Positions 24,141 through 37,389 of a stretch of DNA of 64,000 bases are shown in pieces. Under the pieces are notes generated by a model. The model was not told the origin of the DNA, did no database searches, and worked only from the letters and a program-made list of their open reading frames with translations. Position numbers and translations under genes: made by a program. Within the stretch, counting starts at the first letter, position 1. Each line of letters starts with the position of its first letter. Origin of the DNA: Motacilla alba alba (lineage: Eukaryota; Chordata; Aves; Passeriformes; Motacillidae); the NCBI RefSeq assembly GCF_015832195.1, contig NC_052016.1:26619129-26683128 (forward strand), in the 5' to 3' direction.

Positions 24141-26711
24141 GATACTCTGGTTACTGTGCTTGTCCATCAAATCAAAAATAATTTGAGATGAAGTGAATGA
24201 AAGAAAAGAGGCACATCAACTCTAAACTAGGATGTGAGAATAGTGAGAGGGTGAGTGAAGTTGTGGGAGTTGATTCTTGCCTTTTTTTCCTGACCATAAG
24301 TAGAGGGACTACTAAAATATCCTCTGACTGCAGCAGGTACTCTCTTTATAAACATCTTGATGATAAAATATTTATATATCTTTTTAAAGTGGTGAGCAAA
24401 TTTCTGCCTGAAATCTATCTCTGCATTAAAGCCTCAGTACCTGAGCAATTAGAAAAAAATAAATCAAAACTGAATTTTGAACTGTCATGGAGTTTCAGCT
24501 TGTGTTTGTTGGCTCTGTTTCTCTTTAGCTCTTCAACAAGTGTTTTCAGCTTTTTGCAAGTACACAGATATCTCACAATAAGTAGTGGATAGAGTTGGGC
24601 TCTTTATACCCATTTGGCAAAAAGGAAACAGAAGAAGAAGAGGTAAAAGAAAGATCTCCATTTTGAAAAGAACAAAGTACACATAATCATCAGTCAGTTT
24701 GTGATTTAAAAACATCTGTTGAATAAAGAATTTATTTCAGCAGTTTATTTGTTCTCTCTGCCTTGCAGGGCTCACTTGAGAGAGGAGCTAGATTACCTGT
24801 ATCATTAATACCAGCTAGGCTCTTAATTGCTGCTCTTCTAGCAGATGTCTAGCTTGATTGCTTATGCAATTCTTTGGTGCATACCTCCAGAAAAAAGAGT
24901 ATTTTGTAAGGCTTTGTGGCATTGTTGAAGAGCAATTGAATTTTACAGTTCTCTGAAAGGGAGGGTTGACTAGAGTATAGAGGCGTGTATGGCTGAATGC
25001 TGCCCTTTAGCTTTCATCAACTTGTGTGCAAGGAGAATGAAAAGAGAAAGCCATAAAAATGTATTTCCTGTATTTGTGGACATGTGTGGTTTTTCTTCTC
25101 TCAGAGATGTGCTTCTTGCTCTTGAAGCAAGCTGGACTACTTTTATTACTGAAAAAGTAAGCTTTGTATTGTGGTCTAATGTACTGTGCACATTGCTAAG
25201 AACATTGCTAGCTGTCTTCTGGAGAGTGCCTGCTTTACGTGGAGATGAAGCTGGGAAAGCTATGTGGTAAATTAAAAAAATATGCTGGTCTTGTGATAAG
25301 CTTTGGTTTGATTCAGTTCCTCATGCATAGGAACCCCACAAAATGTCTCCAGTGTGAATCTGCCTTCAAAGAGAGGGGAGAAGAACAAGGGTTTTACCTT
25401 TGGCCTACAGGGAATTGAGAAAGCAGGGTTTTATTCTGATTGAGAACTGTCTCCTGCATCTCTAGAGTGGATTCTATAATCCTGTACTGTCTTTGGGAAA
25501 GGCAGCTGTGTTTTTTTCTTACCCTTGTTGTTCCTTGGGTTTTGAGGCAGGGCTCCTGTAGCCCCAGAGGGTGTGTACAGCCCTAGCCCAGGTGGGAGGT
25601 GGGTGCCCTGTTCGTCCTTGTACCTGCCAGCTCTCAAGTGCTGAGGTTTGCAAGGACCAAGGACCCTGGGTCTCCTACTGCTTCTTCTAGTTTGGAAGCT
25701 GCTTTTATTTTTCCCCCTAAAGCTACTTTGTTGGTACAAATAATTATTTTAGAGGCCCAAGAATAGGCCTAATGTTGGCAAAGTTTGTGGCTATTAAGAG
25801 ACTTCAGAACAGTATGTCTTTCTGTTTCCAGGGCAAGGTCTTCTGGTCAAAAGTTGTCTGTTCTGGCATGTGAAGAGCTGTGTGGGGCTGTTTTTGGTCT
25901 CCTGCAGCTGGCGTTGCTCCAGCCGCAACACCTGCAGAACAACAGGCAGCTGGCTTCTTTTACCACGCCAATTAGACCTTTCATGTATGGGCATTTGTAA
26001 GCTAATACTGAATTTGTAAGCTAATACTGAATTTCTGGTGGTCTGCTTGTTCAAGGGAAGAAAAAAACCCAGGTCTTTCATAACTATAGCTGTTAGTTTG
26101 GCTGTTTCAGCCTTTATTTGGGGAAACTTCTAATTTTTCTCTCAAACTTTCATACAAGAGACTTGTGGTTGTGATGAAAGAAAAGAAAGAGAGTTAGAGG
26201 CACTTCTCAGAAATATTATCATTAAATATAAGTCACAAAAGAGAAATAGAAGGAAGTAACCCCATGAATGAACCCAGATTATCTTTTACCTACTGAGATA
26301 CACATTTTTTCCTCCTACTTCTCTGATACTGTCTTTTACATGATAAGGTTAAAATACTTGCACTTTCTAGTAAAAGCACTTTATACCTGCCAGAATCACT
26401 ACCATTAAAGTAATTTACATTGAGTTGCTAAACCAAAGCAGTTATGTCATCAAAAGTGCAGTAAGATTGCTGTAACTGCATCTAAATAAGAGTTGTTGAC
26501 AATATAGAGATATTGCAAAAAAGTATTCTATCTCTAATCAACACTCACATAGACAGAAATTTCCTAAGTTGAGCTGAACTGCAACTCCCTTCCCTGTGTG
26601 CATATGACTTTATATCTATTTGTTTGTCTATTCATATAGAAAGGTATAAATTATTTTCTGCCAAAAATCAGACTACCAAGCTGCTGCTTTCAACATAACA
26701 TAACATAATTT
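24141..26711. other. Noncoding stretch without recognisable genes
   Basis: Unique sequence, A+T-rich apart from 25,540-25,690. Frames up to 131 codons occur without recognisable domains. A 19-bp duplication is listed separately. Confidence 0.55.
25993..26030 (+). repeat. Perfect two-copy 19-bp tandem duplication
   Basis: ATTTGTAAGCTAATACTGA occurs twice head to tail without mismatch, which implies a recent duplication. Confidence 0.85.
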
Positions 26712-26862
26712 ACTTAAAAAACCAAAACCAACGACAACAAAAACAAAACAAAACAAACAACAAAAACTCCAAAAGCAAAACAAGAAAAAAACAAACAAAA
26801 ACAACACCCCCCCCCCAAAAAAAAATCAAAAACCCGATCAACCAAAAAAATAAAAGCAGGTC
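26712..26862 (+). repeat. A/C-rich simple-sequence tract with C10-A9 core
   Basis: About 150 bp almost free of G and T on this strand, built from ACAAA and CAAAA words, with ten C followed by nine A at 26,807-26,825. The W/F-rich 70-codon frame on the other strand is a by-product. Confidence 0.85.
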
Positions 26863-29800
26863 AAAAAGGCACTTTGCCATCAGTGTGCCTGCTTGGCCTA
26901 ATCTTCTGCAGAAATTAAACACTGGGCTGTACTAATCAAGATAAAGCAAGAATAATTTGCAGGAGTAAGTCAATTATCATTTATCTTAGAAAGGCTAGAT
27001 ATGCATTTCAAAGTGTCTCTTAGCTTATAGAAGGAGCCCAAATAACCTTTTAATGGTGAATATCAGGTGTGATATATCTCCTTCCACTAGCTTTTTTGTG
27101 AACTCAATGACTGTAAAGAGTGAGACTTTGAGCTAATGCCAAACTCATTGAACTGAAGGGAGTCCCACCAGCTTCTTGTGCTCTGCCTGTGTGGTGTTGT
27201 GGATTTCTCCAAAGTGTGTAACAAGCCTGCCCCCTGTTCTTCAAAATTTAGTGCCTGTTCAAACACCCAGTGCTCATATTTGCTGCTCTTTGCCCCTTCT
27301 GCATGAAGGAGCCCACCTCTTCAAGTCTCCAGGTCTTCCTCTGAAGGAACCGAGCAGTCCGTAGCTTCACTGGCACTGGGACCAGCATTCTTCTGAAATT
27401 ACTGGAAATCTACTTAGTTCTGATTTACTGCAGCGGTGGTAGTAGATCCAGCAGCCAGTTGAAAGCTATCTGTGAGCTTCGGTTCACAGCAGGTCTCTAT
27501 AGACCAGCAAAAAACATTTTGAGTGTTTGGTCTCTGTTTCATTTACTGGTTTGAAGTCTGTGCTGCTTTGTATTTTCTCACAAGGTGTGACAGTCACTCA
27601 TGAATGACTTTTATATCTTCCTGTGCCAGAAGCCATGCAGCACCTTGTTTTGTGAGCTTAAAAGACTTTGCAGCAAGAGTCTTTACAATTCTTTGTGCTG
27701 TGGCTGTGAACATTGTGAGTTTAGGAACATTTTGTTCAAAGGCCAGGGCATATGCTAACCCTGCAGAGGCTGGGTTTAAAAGCACGGTGTTTGTTACCCC
27801 AGGCACTGAAAGGAATTGTGTGGCACTGTGTTCTCATGCGATTTTGTGTTTGTTCATTTTTATTAAAAATTTTAACTTTTTAACATATAAATGGAGGTAG
27901 ATTTTACAAATACCTGCTAACATTTCTGACTGTGTAAGCCTTAGATTTTGAAAATTATTTTGCTTTGGCTTGCTTGTTTCTCAGTAGAAATCATGTAGCT
28001 CAGAGAACAAAAGGAACAGTACAACTTCTGAACAGAAAATTTATGAACAGAAATTCAGTCCAAGTGGTTTTACTCAACTGATGATGAAATTATCTATGAA
28101 TGTATGTTTTCACTGTATGACCAGTTTTTTATATGGCTCAGTAATATTCATCATAGAAAATCTGTTCTGTTCCCCCTTGTCAGCTGCTAAATAAATTACT
28201 AGGGAATAATTTTTTTGTTTTTCAGACAGACCTATTCTGCACAGGGGTGTCTGTGTACTATGTTCACCAAATAATCCATTTTCTTTCTTTGCATCCAATG
28301 GAGGTATGTGCTTCTGAAGTTTGAAAGAATTTGATCCCATGTCTTTGTGAAATATACATTTTGATGTATAGGAGAAAAATGTCTTTTTAGAAAATTCTGC
28401 TTCAAAACAATGTAGAAACTTCAGCTAAATCTTCACAACAGACACTTTCAGTGTATCTTAAATACATTGAAATCAACATTTGATTTCTAAATGTCTGATG
28501 TATAAATATATTGAGAGTTTATTAAAATACTTTCAAAAACATGTTGCTTGACAAACACATTACACTGCTGACAGTCTTGTAGAAAACTACATTTCAATGC
28601 TTTGGTAAAATGGGTTTGAAGTATGACAAATTATTCTTCTGTCAGTGGTCAGAAATCTGAATAAACTGCAATGGATTGCATAGTTCAAGGGATTGAATAC
28701 ATAAGACAAGTTCTTGGCTTGCAACTTTGGGTATTTGATATTCAGTCATAACTGTTTTATAACTAAAAGTGCAAAAGCAGGAGTGACAAACTCTGGACCT
28801 GCACATAAACATAGATATGTATACATAACTAGATATTTTGGATCACCTCAAAAAAAAAACAACTATATAGTCTGATACTTTGCGTCTTCTATGAAACATT
28901 ATATAGATGCTTTGTTCTCTGTCTTTCTGAAATCAGTTATAGTCCGTAGTAAATAGATAAGGGCAGTGTTAGAAAATATACAATTTATCATAGAGTTTGT
29001 TAGTAATACTGATATAAAATTACTTGGGATGTTTTAGAGAGAGTATTTTTCAGATAAATATGTTCGGCTGGCTGCGTGTTATGTGAAGAACACTGTGCGT
29101 TTAGCCACAAGGTGACAAATTACCACTCTATATTCAAGGGCAAAAGAACAGCAATATTTTTGCTTGCTAATTATTGTCATTAGCAAGTTAAACCAAGGGG
29201 TTATTCATTGGTCATAAAACCCCAGTAAAGTAAGACTCAAGTGGTTTGTTCATGTCACCAGAATTCCTAGATAAATGTGGTAAAAAGGATCAGCCATCAT
29301 GTATTATATATCTACAGACAGTGCACATTTTTCTCTCACTGTACTTCGGGAGTGAGACTTCTCTAGATGACAGTTATGGAAAGTCTGAAGTGCCTGGAAT
29401 GTGCAAAAATAGAAAGTTCTCAATGCACTTAATAAAAGTTTAATTTGTGAGTTATATGAGCATAGAAATAACTACTGATGTGTGAAACCCAAAGGTGCAT
29501 AAGTTCAGTCAAAGTTTTATGTATGAACTTTTTACAGATTTCATTCTTTCTTGTGGTATAGGTTTTATATCTCTTTTATTCCTCTTTCCTTACTGAATTC
29601 TTCCACTTTTTTAAATGCAAAAATTATTCTGCTTGTTTACAGCAGACCTTAAACCACCCTGTTACTGGTGTTTCAAACAGTTTATCTTTTAACCAGTATG
29701 CTCTGGTGGTGAGGGGGTGTAATGTGTTTTATTAGTATTTTTTTTAATTGTTTTCTTTTCTCTTTTTCTTGTTACGGACTTTGGGAAAGGTGTCCTGTAC

Positions 29801-32800
29801 AGATCTTTCGTCTTTCTCTAACTTGATTGCTTTGTTTCTGAGTTAATTCTTTCCCAAACTTTCCTTTTGCTGTGCAGGATTTTATCACAGGATCTTTGCA
29901 GGCCTGCCAGGACTCAGCATGAACATCCTGTGAGTTTTGGCTTGTCTTGCTCCCACAGTAGGGAAATCTTATCAATCACTGTTCAGCCCAAGTCTTGATG
30001 ATTAGTGTTGGGATCTTACAGATTTATAAAGCTTAAAGAAAAGATGTTGATATAAGTAATACTCTGTGGTTTGTGTGGTTCCCTAATTTCTCTCAAAGGT
30101 TCCCATGTCAGTGAGCATTCTATTTATAGACAGGAAGAACCAAATCTTGGTGTGTAGCAGTGAGCAAGTACTGAAGAGTAAAGTGAGGGATTATTATTAT
30201 AGCAGATAATAATTCTGAAGATAAGTAGGAAGCAGATCAACTTGGGTAAAAACCCAGATTTTTGTCATGTATCTGTTATACAAGCATCATTAAAATTGGC
30301 ATTTTTTTCATTTTTTCTTTTTTTTTCTTTTTCTGGATACTGAAGTCCTTTTGCACAGCTTGCCCATTATTTGCCTTTAGAGGTATTCTTCAAGGGAGGG
30401 ATTGGGAATAGCTTGCTGCTGATGTGTATCAGCTAAAAGTAACTCTTATTTCTAAGCTCTGCAGGAAACATATCCTTGTATCTCCAAGCTGTGATTGAAG
30501 AGCCATAGACAGAGCAGCTGTTTGCTAAAAGTGTATTGTATTTGCTCTGGTAAGGGCAGCAAATCACCTTTTTAGAGAGGAAATTTCTCTTCCCATTGGA
30601 CCTGATTTTGATGGCTTCCCCTGGTGTAAGATGGGAGTAACACAAAGATGCTCTTCCTTTGCACTGAATATGAAAGTAGAAAAAGTGAAAAAAGAACAGT
30701 GTTTGCTGGATATGCGAAAGTAATTCTCTGACCTCTGGTACTACTTATTTCCTGTCAGATTTCATTATAATTCCTCATGACAGTATTGGGACAGTGCAGT
30801 TCTACTGCTCAAAGTCATACCTTTCTCACATCACGACTGACTCAATCTATATACATGTGTAAGCACCAGTGTCCCCTGACTTCAGTTTCTCTGCTGACTG
30901 TACCTTAAGGAAAGTTATATCAGCTCTTTAATGCTTTTAAAAACTGTAGGACTTGCTCCAGGTTCAGAGCTAATTCCTCTCTAGCGTAAGTGTGGCCTGG
31001 CCTAAATCCCTAGATGTAAAAGGCAGTGTGCTCGCATGGCAGGCTGTAGTACTTTGATCAAGTTAAAAGAGAAGACAGAAAGTAAGAACTCAGATTTTGT
31101 GTTGGGATTGAAAATATATGGGAAGTTCTGGTAATGTATGGAAAGATGAGAAACCGTATCCAAGAGATATGCTGTCTTGGGGGACACAATCCCTCAGACC
31201 AAGATAATGTGAGGAGGAGATGAATAAAAAAGAATGAGTGTTTGTTAGCCCAAGGTGACATATCCTTCTATTTCTTTCCATAGAACAGGTACCAGCAGTA
31301 GGTGCCCTGAAATGTGATGGCTGCTAACTCAGCATTCAAGGATTGCTTTCCTCACGAAACTAGAAAATTATAATGCCTTTCATGGTCTGTTATGTTATAC
31401 ACATGGAATTAAAAATCTTTTTTATATACTTCTGAAAATATCCTTTGTGGGTGTAGTTTTTCATGTGTAATACAGGGAACAACATCTAAAGGTGCAGTTT
31501 TGAAGAGGCTCCATCTGTCCTTTGTTTCCTATGATTATTGTGCTCTTTCAAGTCTCACTTGCCTCACTTGAACTCTGCATGTCAGCTGGACTGGCAAAGA
31601 AGGCATTTGAAACTGAAAAAAGGGGCAAATGCACAGTTAATAGGAGGAGAAAAAAGTCAGAACATCCATTAATGTTCATGAGAAAATACAAGGCAAGGAA
31701 ATTTATGGAATAAGAAAAACTAGGATAGAGTCTTCATATATTGTGTCAGGACAAAAATAATTAAATTCATTTTCACATTGTTTCAAGAGGTGGAGTCAGG
31801 GATGAATGACACAAAATAACTAAAGATATTATGTAAAAAATTCATCTTTATTTAAAAATCAATAACACTGTGAATTTGGCAAGGTAGAGGGCCAGCTTTG
31901 AGGCACACTTTAATTTTGTAGCATTTTTGAAACATTTTTTATTACTTGATTATTTTCCCCTATCTTTGATTGACAGGAAAAAAGCTGTGAAGCATAAGAA
32001 TTATTTGGTGGAATGGCTTCTAAAGGTCTGATAAAAACATCTACTCTGTAACTAACTCTGATTGTTCAGACTGTCTAATTTTGATGTGATGAAAATTTGT
32101 TCCTTGGCAATTACCTTTCTCTGCTCTGACTTTACTTTGTTTCCTTGCTATCCTAGTTTATGGACTTGCTGACAGTGATGCTTGAAGATTTTTTACCATT
32201 CTGTGAGCATTTTTTTTACCTTGTTACTGGCATGAAGAAAGGTTTTCGAGGGGTAATATCAAGTCAAAGCAAGTTGTTCTAACGCTTCTTCTTTTATTTT
32301 ATTTTCCTTTTTTCCCCTCCTTCTTTAACCTAGGACTTTTGATAGTCTACACCCTAGCTTGCATTTTTTCCATCTACATTTATGATTTGGTTTTGATGCC
32401 TGAAGAGAATGATCATAATTAAATACATTCCAATACAGTCCAAGTGATTATTCTGACTATACTACATGATACTTTTTTTTCCAGAGCATTGTGGATCTAG
32501 GATTAACATTTCATCTGAGCACTTCCATCTAAAACCCCCTCTGTTCCAAGGGCAGTTATATTGAACGAGCTGCTGAATGTAGGCTTCCTCTGTTAAAATG
32601 GAAGATTTATCTGTATGCTGACAAAGTGGACTTGTATTTGTTTGAAAGGTTGTTGTTTTTCCTGTTCTTTAAGGTCCAACCAGACATGTTACATTTTGTG
32701 ATCTTTCCTGCTTTGATCATTCACAAGGGAAGCCCTTGGGCAGGAAATAAAATGATGAAACGGGATGTTTATGGCATATGGAAACCTGGACTTGTCAGCA

Positions 32801-33788
32801 GTGTTTCCTTACAGATGGAGCTCTTAGAAAACCTTAGAGAGGTTTTTGTGTGTGCAGGTTGATGTACCTGTGAATGCATTTGAGAAATACCAGGTCACAT
32901 AAAAAGTAACAAACAAAGTTTGTGAAATATCACAAACTGTTTTAAAATTCTATGAATTTTTTTAAGGTATTGCTGGCAGTACAGGAAGCTACTGTACAGG
33001 AAAAATGAGAACATGTGAATAGGTGTTGATATAAATGTTTGCAGATTTATATATTCCTTAAGAATTATATAATTGTTATCAATGTCTCTTGACTAAATAA
33101 CAATCCATACTTAATAAACTACGGACTAGGATAAATACCTCCTTTTTTTCATATTTACAGCAAAGTGGAATAAGCTGTTCATTATGATCATTGCCCGGCA
33201 GAAATTCAAAATGTTTCATAGAATGCACAGCACGGACATTAAAATTAAGAGACTTGGCAAATCACCTATTGAAATCAGTGCTAATAGTAGGTATTTTACA
33301 AGGGAAAACTGTTAAGAACTTGAGGAACTAAACTTTTCTCAAAAGCAATCATAACTTTTGAAATATTACTGAATTTTATGTCCTTGAGGTTTTTTAAAAA
33401 GTGCAGTGGAAATGGGGCTTGGCTGTCTGTTTGAAGCATCCATTAGGACTGGATGGTCTGAAGCGCCCCTCAAACCAGCTGTGCTCCACACAGGGAAGGT
33501 AAGAAGTTGTGATAATTTCACTCAGAGGTAAAGAGCAATGTATACCTGGATATTCTACTGGCAAGGATGTGTTGTTTTGTTGTTTTGTTTTTGGTTTTTT
33601 TTAATTGTTAGTTTTCATTTCAAGTATATATTTTGTCCTCCAGATTCAGTACAGGGTACTTTTTTGTCAACCAGAGATGAATGCTAAAAATTAAGAAGTA
33701 GTCATACTTTAATTGGTACATCCTATTGGCTCTCACAAATTCCTTGTCTTTGGAGTGTCTGAAGATGTATATAACCACAGAATTACTG
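26863..33788. other. Noncoding stretch without recognisable genes
   Basis: Unique A+T-rich sequence with T-rich patches (29,740-29,770 and 30,300-30,335). No gene, RNA gene or repeat family is recognised. An inverted repeat and one exon-like interval are reported separately. Confidence 0.55.
29163..29187. repeat. Perfect 9-bp inverted repeat with 7-base loop
   Basis: CTTGCTAAT and ATTAGCAAG flank TATTGTC. The arms contain TAATTA/ATTAG homeodomain-like words. Confidence 0.75.
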
Positions 33789-33834
33789 GTTATATACATT
33801 ACGTTATAAATGTTATATACATTATGTATATATT
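33789..33834 (+). repeat. Two-copy imperfect 23-bp AT-rich repeat
   Basis: GTTATATACATTA starts at 33,789 and again at 33,812. The second halves diverge. It lies directly left of a CR1 fragment. Confidence 0.6.
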
Positions 33835-33837
33835 TTA

Positions 33838-33958
33838 CTGGGGTGGGGAGGAACCACGAGATCACCTATACTAGAACTCCCGGTAAAGCAGATTCACTTA
33901 GGGCAGGTTGTACAGGATAACATCCAGGTGGGTTTTGGATATCTCCAGATAGTGGCAG
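33838..33958 (-). mobile_element. Short CR1 LINE 3'-region fragment, antisense
   Basis: The words AGATCACCTA, GCAGGTTGTACAGGATAACA and TCCAGGTGGGTTTTGGATAT, followed by CTCCAGA, occur in order. They match the antisense of a CR1 3' region that normally continues into GGAGACTCCACA. The match stops at about 33,955, so this is a small internal scrap without the CR1 terminus. Confidence 0.55.
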
Positions 33959-34837
33959 GATGAGAGTCAGAGATGAATATATATGCTTGTCCTCAAACTG
34001 ATGGCTCTAAAACACAATGCAAGCCTTCACAAAAAAATGCTTCCTATGAATAATGGAGAAGTCTGGCTTTATGAAAGATGTCTAGATTCAAAAAACAATT
34101 AAAAAATGACAGAATAACCTTTATTCACTGTAGTCTGCTAGCTAAGAAAGAAAAAGACAGAAGCATAATATGAAGTTCTATTTCCTGACAACCAAATCAA
34201 AAAATATCATCCCACTGGGCACACAAATACACAGTTTGGAAAAAGATATACAGGTGAGGACTGCACATTGCATCCTGTTCCTTCCCACCAGGGGAGCTGA
34301 GTGTATTTAAGGGCCTCATCTGTGTGGGTTACTAATGTGGGCAGGAATGGCGAAATAATGCAAAGCACAGTTTATGATCTCTGTCTCCATTTCTAATGGT
34401 GGTTAGCTTATGTGGCCTTGTTGGCTTATTTAGACAGCATTTCTGTATCTGCTCTCTGCACAGCTGGGTGTAGTGTTCCCTGGTGAGCAAACCATCATCG
34501 TTTTCCATTAGTGAAATGCTGCTGTTTGTGAAAACTTGGGAGGGGTGGAAATATACCAAACTCCTGGGAGACATTGTCAGATACTTGCAATAAACTGTGT
34601 GGGTTTCAGTTTTTTATTGAAGGCTCTCATAAGAGGTCTTGTAATAAGCAATCTTTGGAGAATTAAGTATGAGAATAAGTGATCTTTAGTGAACTAGAAT
34701 AAAACCCTCCAAATCTGAGATTGTGGGTGTCTGGTCCAGACAGCCTGAGTTCATGGATCAGTGCAGAAGTGTGGTGCTGACAATAGATAACGCATATGAT
34801 GACTATAACTCCCCTGGGGAGTGCAGGGGTTGTTTAT

Positions 34838-34839
34838 AT

Positions 34840-34870
<31 letters not shown>
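34838..34870 (+). repeat. (TTTA)n microsatellite
   Basis: About eight uninterrupted TTTA units followed by a short ACAT/CACA-rich flank. Confidence 0.95.
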
Positions 34871-35815
34871 GATATACATACACACATACACAGGGCATTC
34901 ATATCAAGCTGATTGTGATCTCAAGTAGATTTCTTTCAGATAGCTGTCTGTAACTGGATCCCCTGCTTTCTGTGAACATTCAAACCATTTACACATGTAA
35001 ACTGTGAAGTAGAAAGTATTCCATCAGTCACTTGCTAAAAAAAAGAAAGTTTGTGTCTGGAAGGCTATGTATTGGTAACACTTGGGGATAATATTGAAGC
35101 TGAAAACTATTGTAATAATTCAACCCCAGCGGTTGTTTACATTTCCAGAGGGCAATGTAGGAAAATAAGCCCAACATTCATATCAATGTTCATTATACTA
35201 TAGTTGGAGCAACACAATGGTCAAAGACAGTAAGAAGTACATATAATTTATTCTTTTTAGTCTTTTTCTTATCTGCTCAAGTTTATAATTTTCCCCATAG
35301 CTACATATTGGAACAGTGGAGTAGTGAGGTGACAACTTTGTCTTCTGTGTAAAGTGTCTTTTTTAATGTTTGACTGCTTTTATTTATTGTTATTTTATGG
35401 TGACCAAGTTTTTTTTTATGGCATTGCTGAGATTCCTGTTGCCTTTAGTTGGTGCTGAAAATGTGAAACACTTCAGAAACCAGTTTTAATTCAAAATGAA
35501 GCTATTGTCTCTGAAAGCATTAGCTCAGGAGAGAACTTAGTCAAAATAATGTGACACTTTCTATTTCTCCACTCTTGCTAAAACTTAAATGGAGAATCTA
35601 CTTTTTCAGTGACCTCTCACTTTTCAAAAGCTTACAGCCTCAGTTCCCTGCCTAGCTATCCCACATTACAAGTTATGGCTGGAATGGTTACTTTTGTAGT
35701 AAAATATTTTTGAAATGTGTCTTGCTCGATGTTATGTCCAGGGAAGCATGAAAATTGTAATAAGAAAAAGATTTGCTTTGTATTCTTTACATTTACAGTT
35801 TCAAGTTCCAATTAC

Positions 35816-35834
35816 AAAAAAAAAAAAAAAAAAG
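35816..35834 (+). repeat. A19 homopolymer
   Basis: Nineteen uninterrupted A. The sequence just left of it is not a recognisable retrotransposed gene. Confidence 0.95.
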
Positions 35835-37334
35835 GACATTGCTAAAATATAAACAAATATCAAGCTATCTGCAGTGTCTTGTTTAAGTTTAGTGACAAAT
35901 GGCTTTTTTGAAAAATGTGTTTTCTCAACCCTCAGAAGCTTTACTCAGTGGGAAAGAGCAAATACTGAATAAGTTCTTGTGATGCAGACAGAATTGTTTC
36001 TGAAAAAGCTTGCCTCTGCTTCTGTCCTTGCTCAACCACACATTTTAACAGAACCAGAGTAATAATCATGGGAAAGAGAAGAATGAGATTTGAGAATCTT
36101 GAAGAGTAGCAGTTTGGCAGTGCAAGTTTGACAAAACCTGAAGCTTCTTTCTGTCTCTTCTTTGGTCAGTGGGATGTGGAATTTACTAGGGAGTGTTGAG
36201 TATTTTTCTGAATCATTAAACATGGGTTGCTGTGGATTCCTGAGTTTGATACATACAAACTTTTTTCTTCTGTCCTTACCTATCCTGAGGTGACAGGAAC
36301 CTCATTTCTGCAACTAGCTATCCTTCTTAAGGAGCTTTTTGGTACACACAACAGAAGCTCCTTGTAGTTTACTGGTATGGGCAGCATATTTTATGCCTGC
36401 AGGAGGATTCTCACTGTTTGCTTTTTTTAATACATGAAGAACCATTATGTGGGCAGACTTGTCTTCTTTTGATGTTCACAGATTGTCCTCAAGATGATAG
36501 CCCCTTTTCACCTGTTGGAAGAAGAGTGTTTGCTTTTCCCAAGAAGCTTTCTTGTAGTTTCTTATCTGAAGGAGCTATCAGGACCTAATTATTCAGGGAA
36601 AATTGAATTATTGTGAAACAACATCCTTTTCTTGCACTACTGCTAGCAATGCAGAACGAATCATAGACTTAGTGAACATATTTGACAACTAATGCCAAAA
36701 ACTGGCAAGACATAAGAGATATGAAAGCCTGGTAACAAATACAAGCAACCATGGGCTCAGTATGTAATTCTGCAGGAACTCTTCCAGACACACTTACAGC
36801 AGAAATTGCAATGCAGCCTGATGTCACAGGCAAACAAAACTCTTAGACTGGTGCAAGTAATGGATTTCTTTCATCTAGTGACCAAAATTAAGCATCATGT
36901 CTGTGTGTGGGAGAAGGGCTCACTCTGACTCAATGTGCAAGGCTCTGATATATTTTTGGTAATGCAATGTTCAGTCACAACTGCTGTGATTCCAGAAAAC
37001 ACTTGGTACAAAACTCCCATGATTATCTTTTGAAGGTATTTAAAGCCTTAAAAGTTGGGGGAGTTTCAAAATGGATGTGCTATTCCACTTTGAAATCATC
37101 AGAATGCTTTCATTTTCCATCCTTCCTGCCTGAAAGTATCAAATTTGCAGATTCTCATCTTGAGGTGCAGTAGAGGCTGGAAATATCAAAAAGGATTTCT
37201 GGTTTTGTGTAACTTCAAAGAATTAATAGTTTGTCCTGTTTTTTAACAGGGTTTTTTTTCTTTTCCCCACAAAAATTTCAATGATTCATGGCAAATAACT
37301 CATCAAACATTTCTATCAATACATATTTGTTATA

Positions 37335-37389
37335 ATAAAAAAACCCAACAAAATAAAACAAAAAAAAATCCCAACAAAACACAACAAAC
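37335..37389 (+). repeat. A/C-rich simple-sequence tract
   Basis: CCCAACAAAA-type words with only isolated T and no G over about 55 bp. Confidence 0.85.

Noticed and set aside
26710..26922. Hydrophobic F/L/V-rich 70-codon minus-strand frame resembling membrane segments
   Set aside because: Translation of a T/G-rich simple-sequence tract.
36650..36690. GAATCATAGAC word resembling an antisense CR1 terminus
   Set aside because: The following bases do not match any CR1 tail I know.
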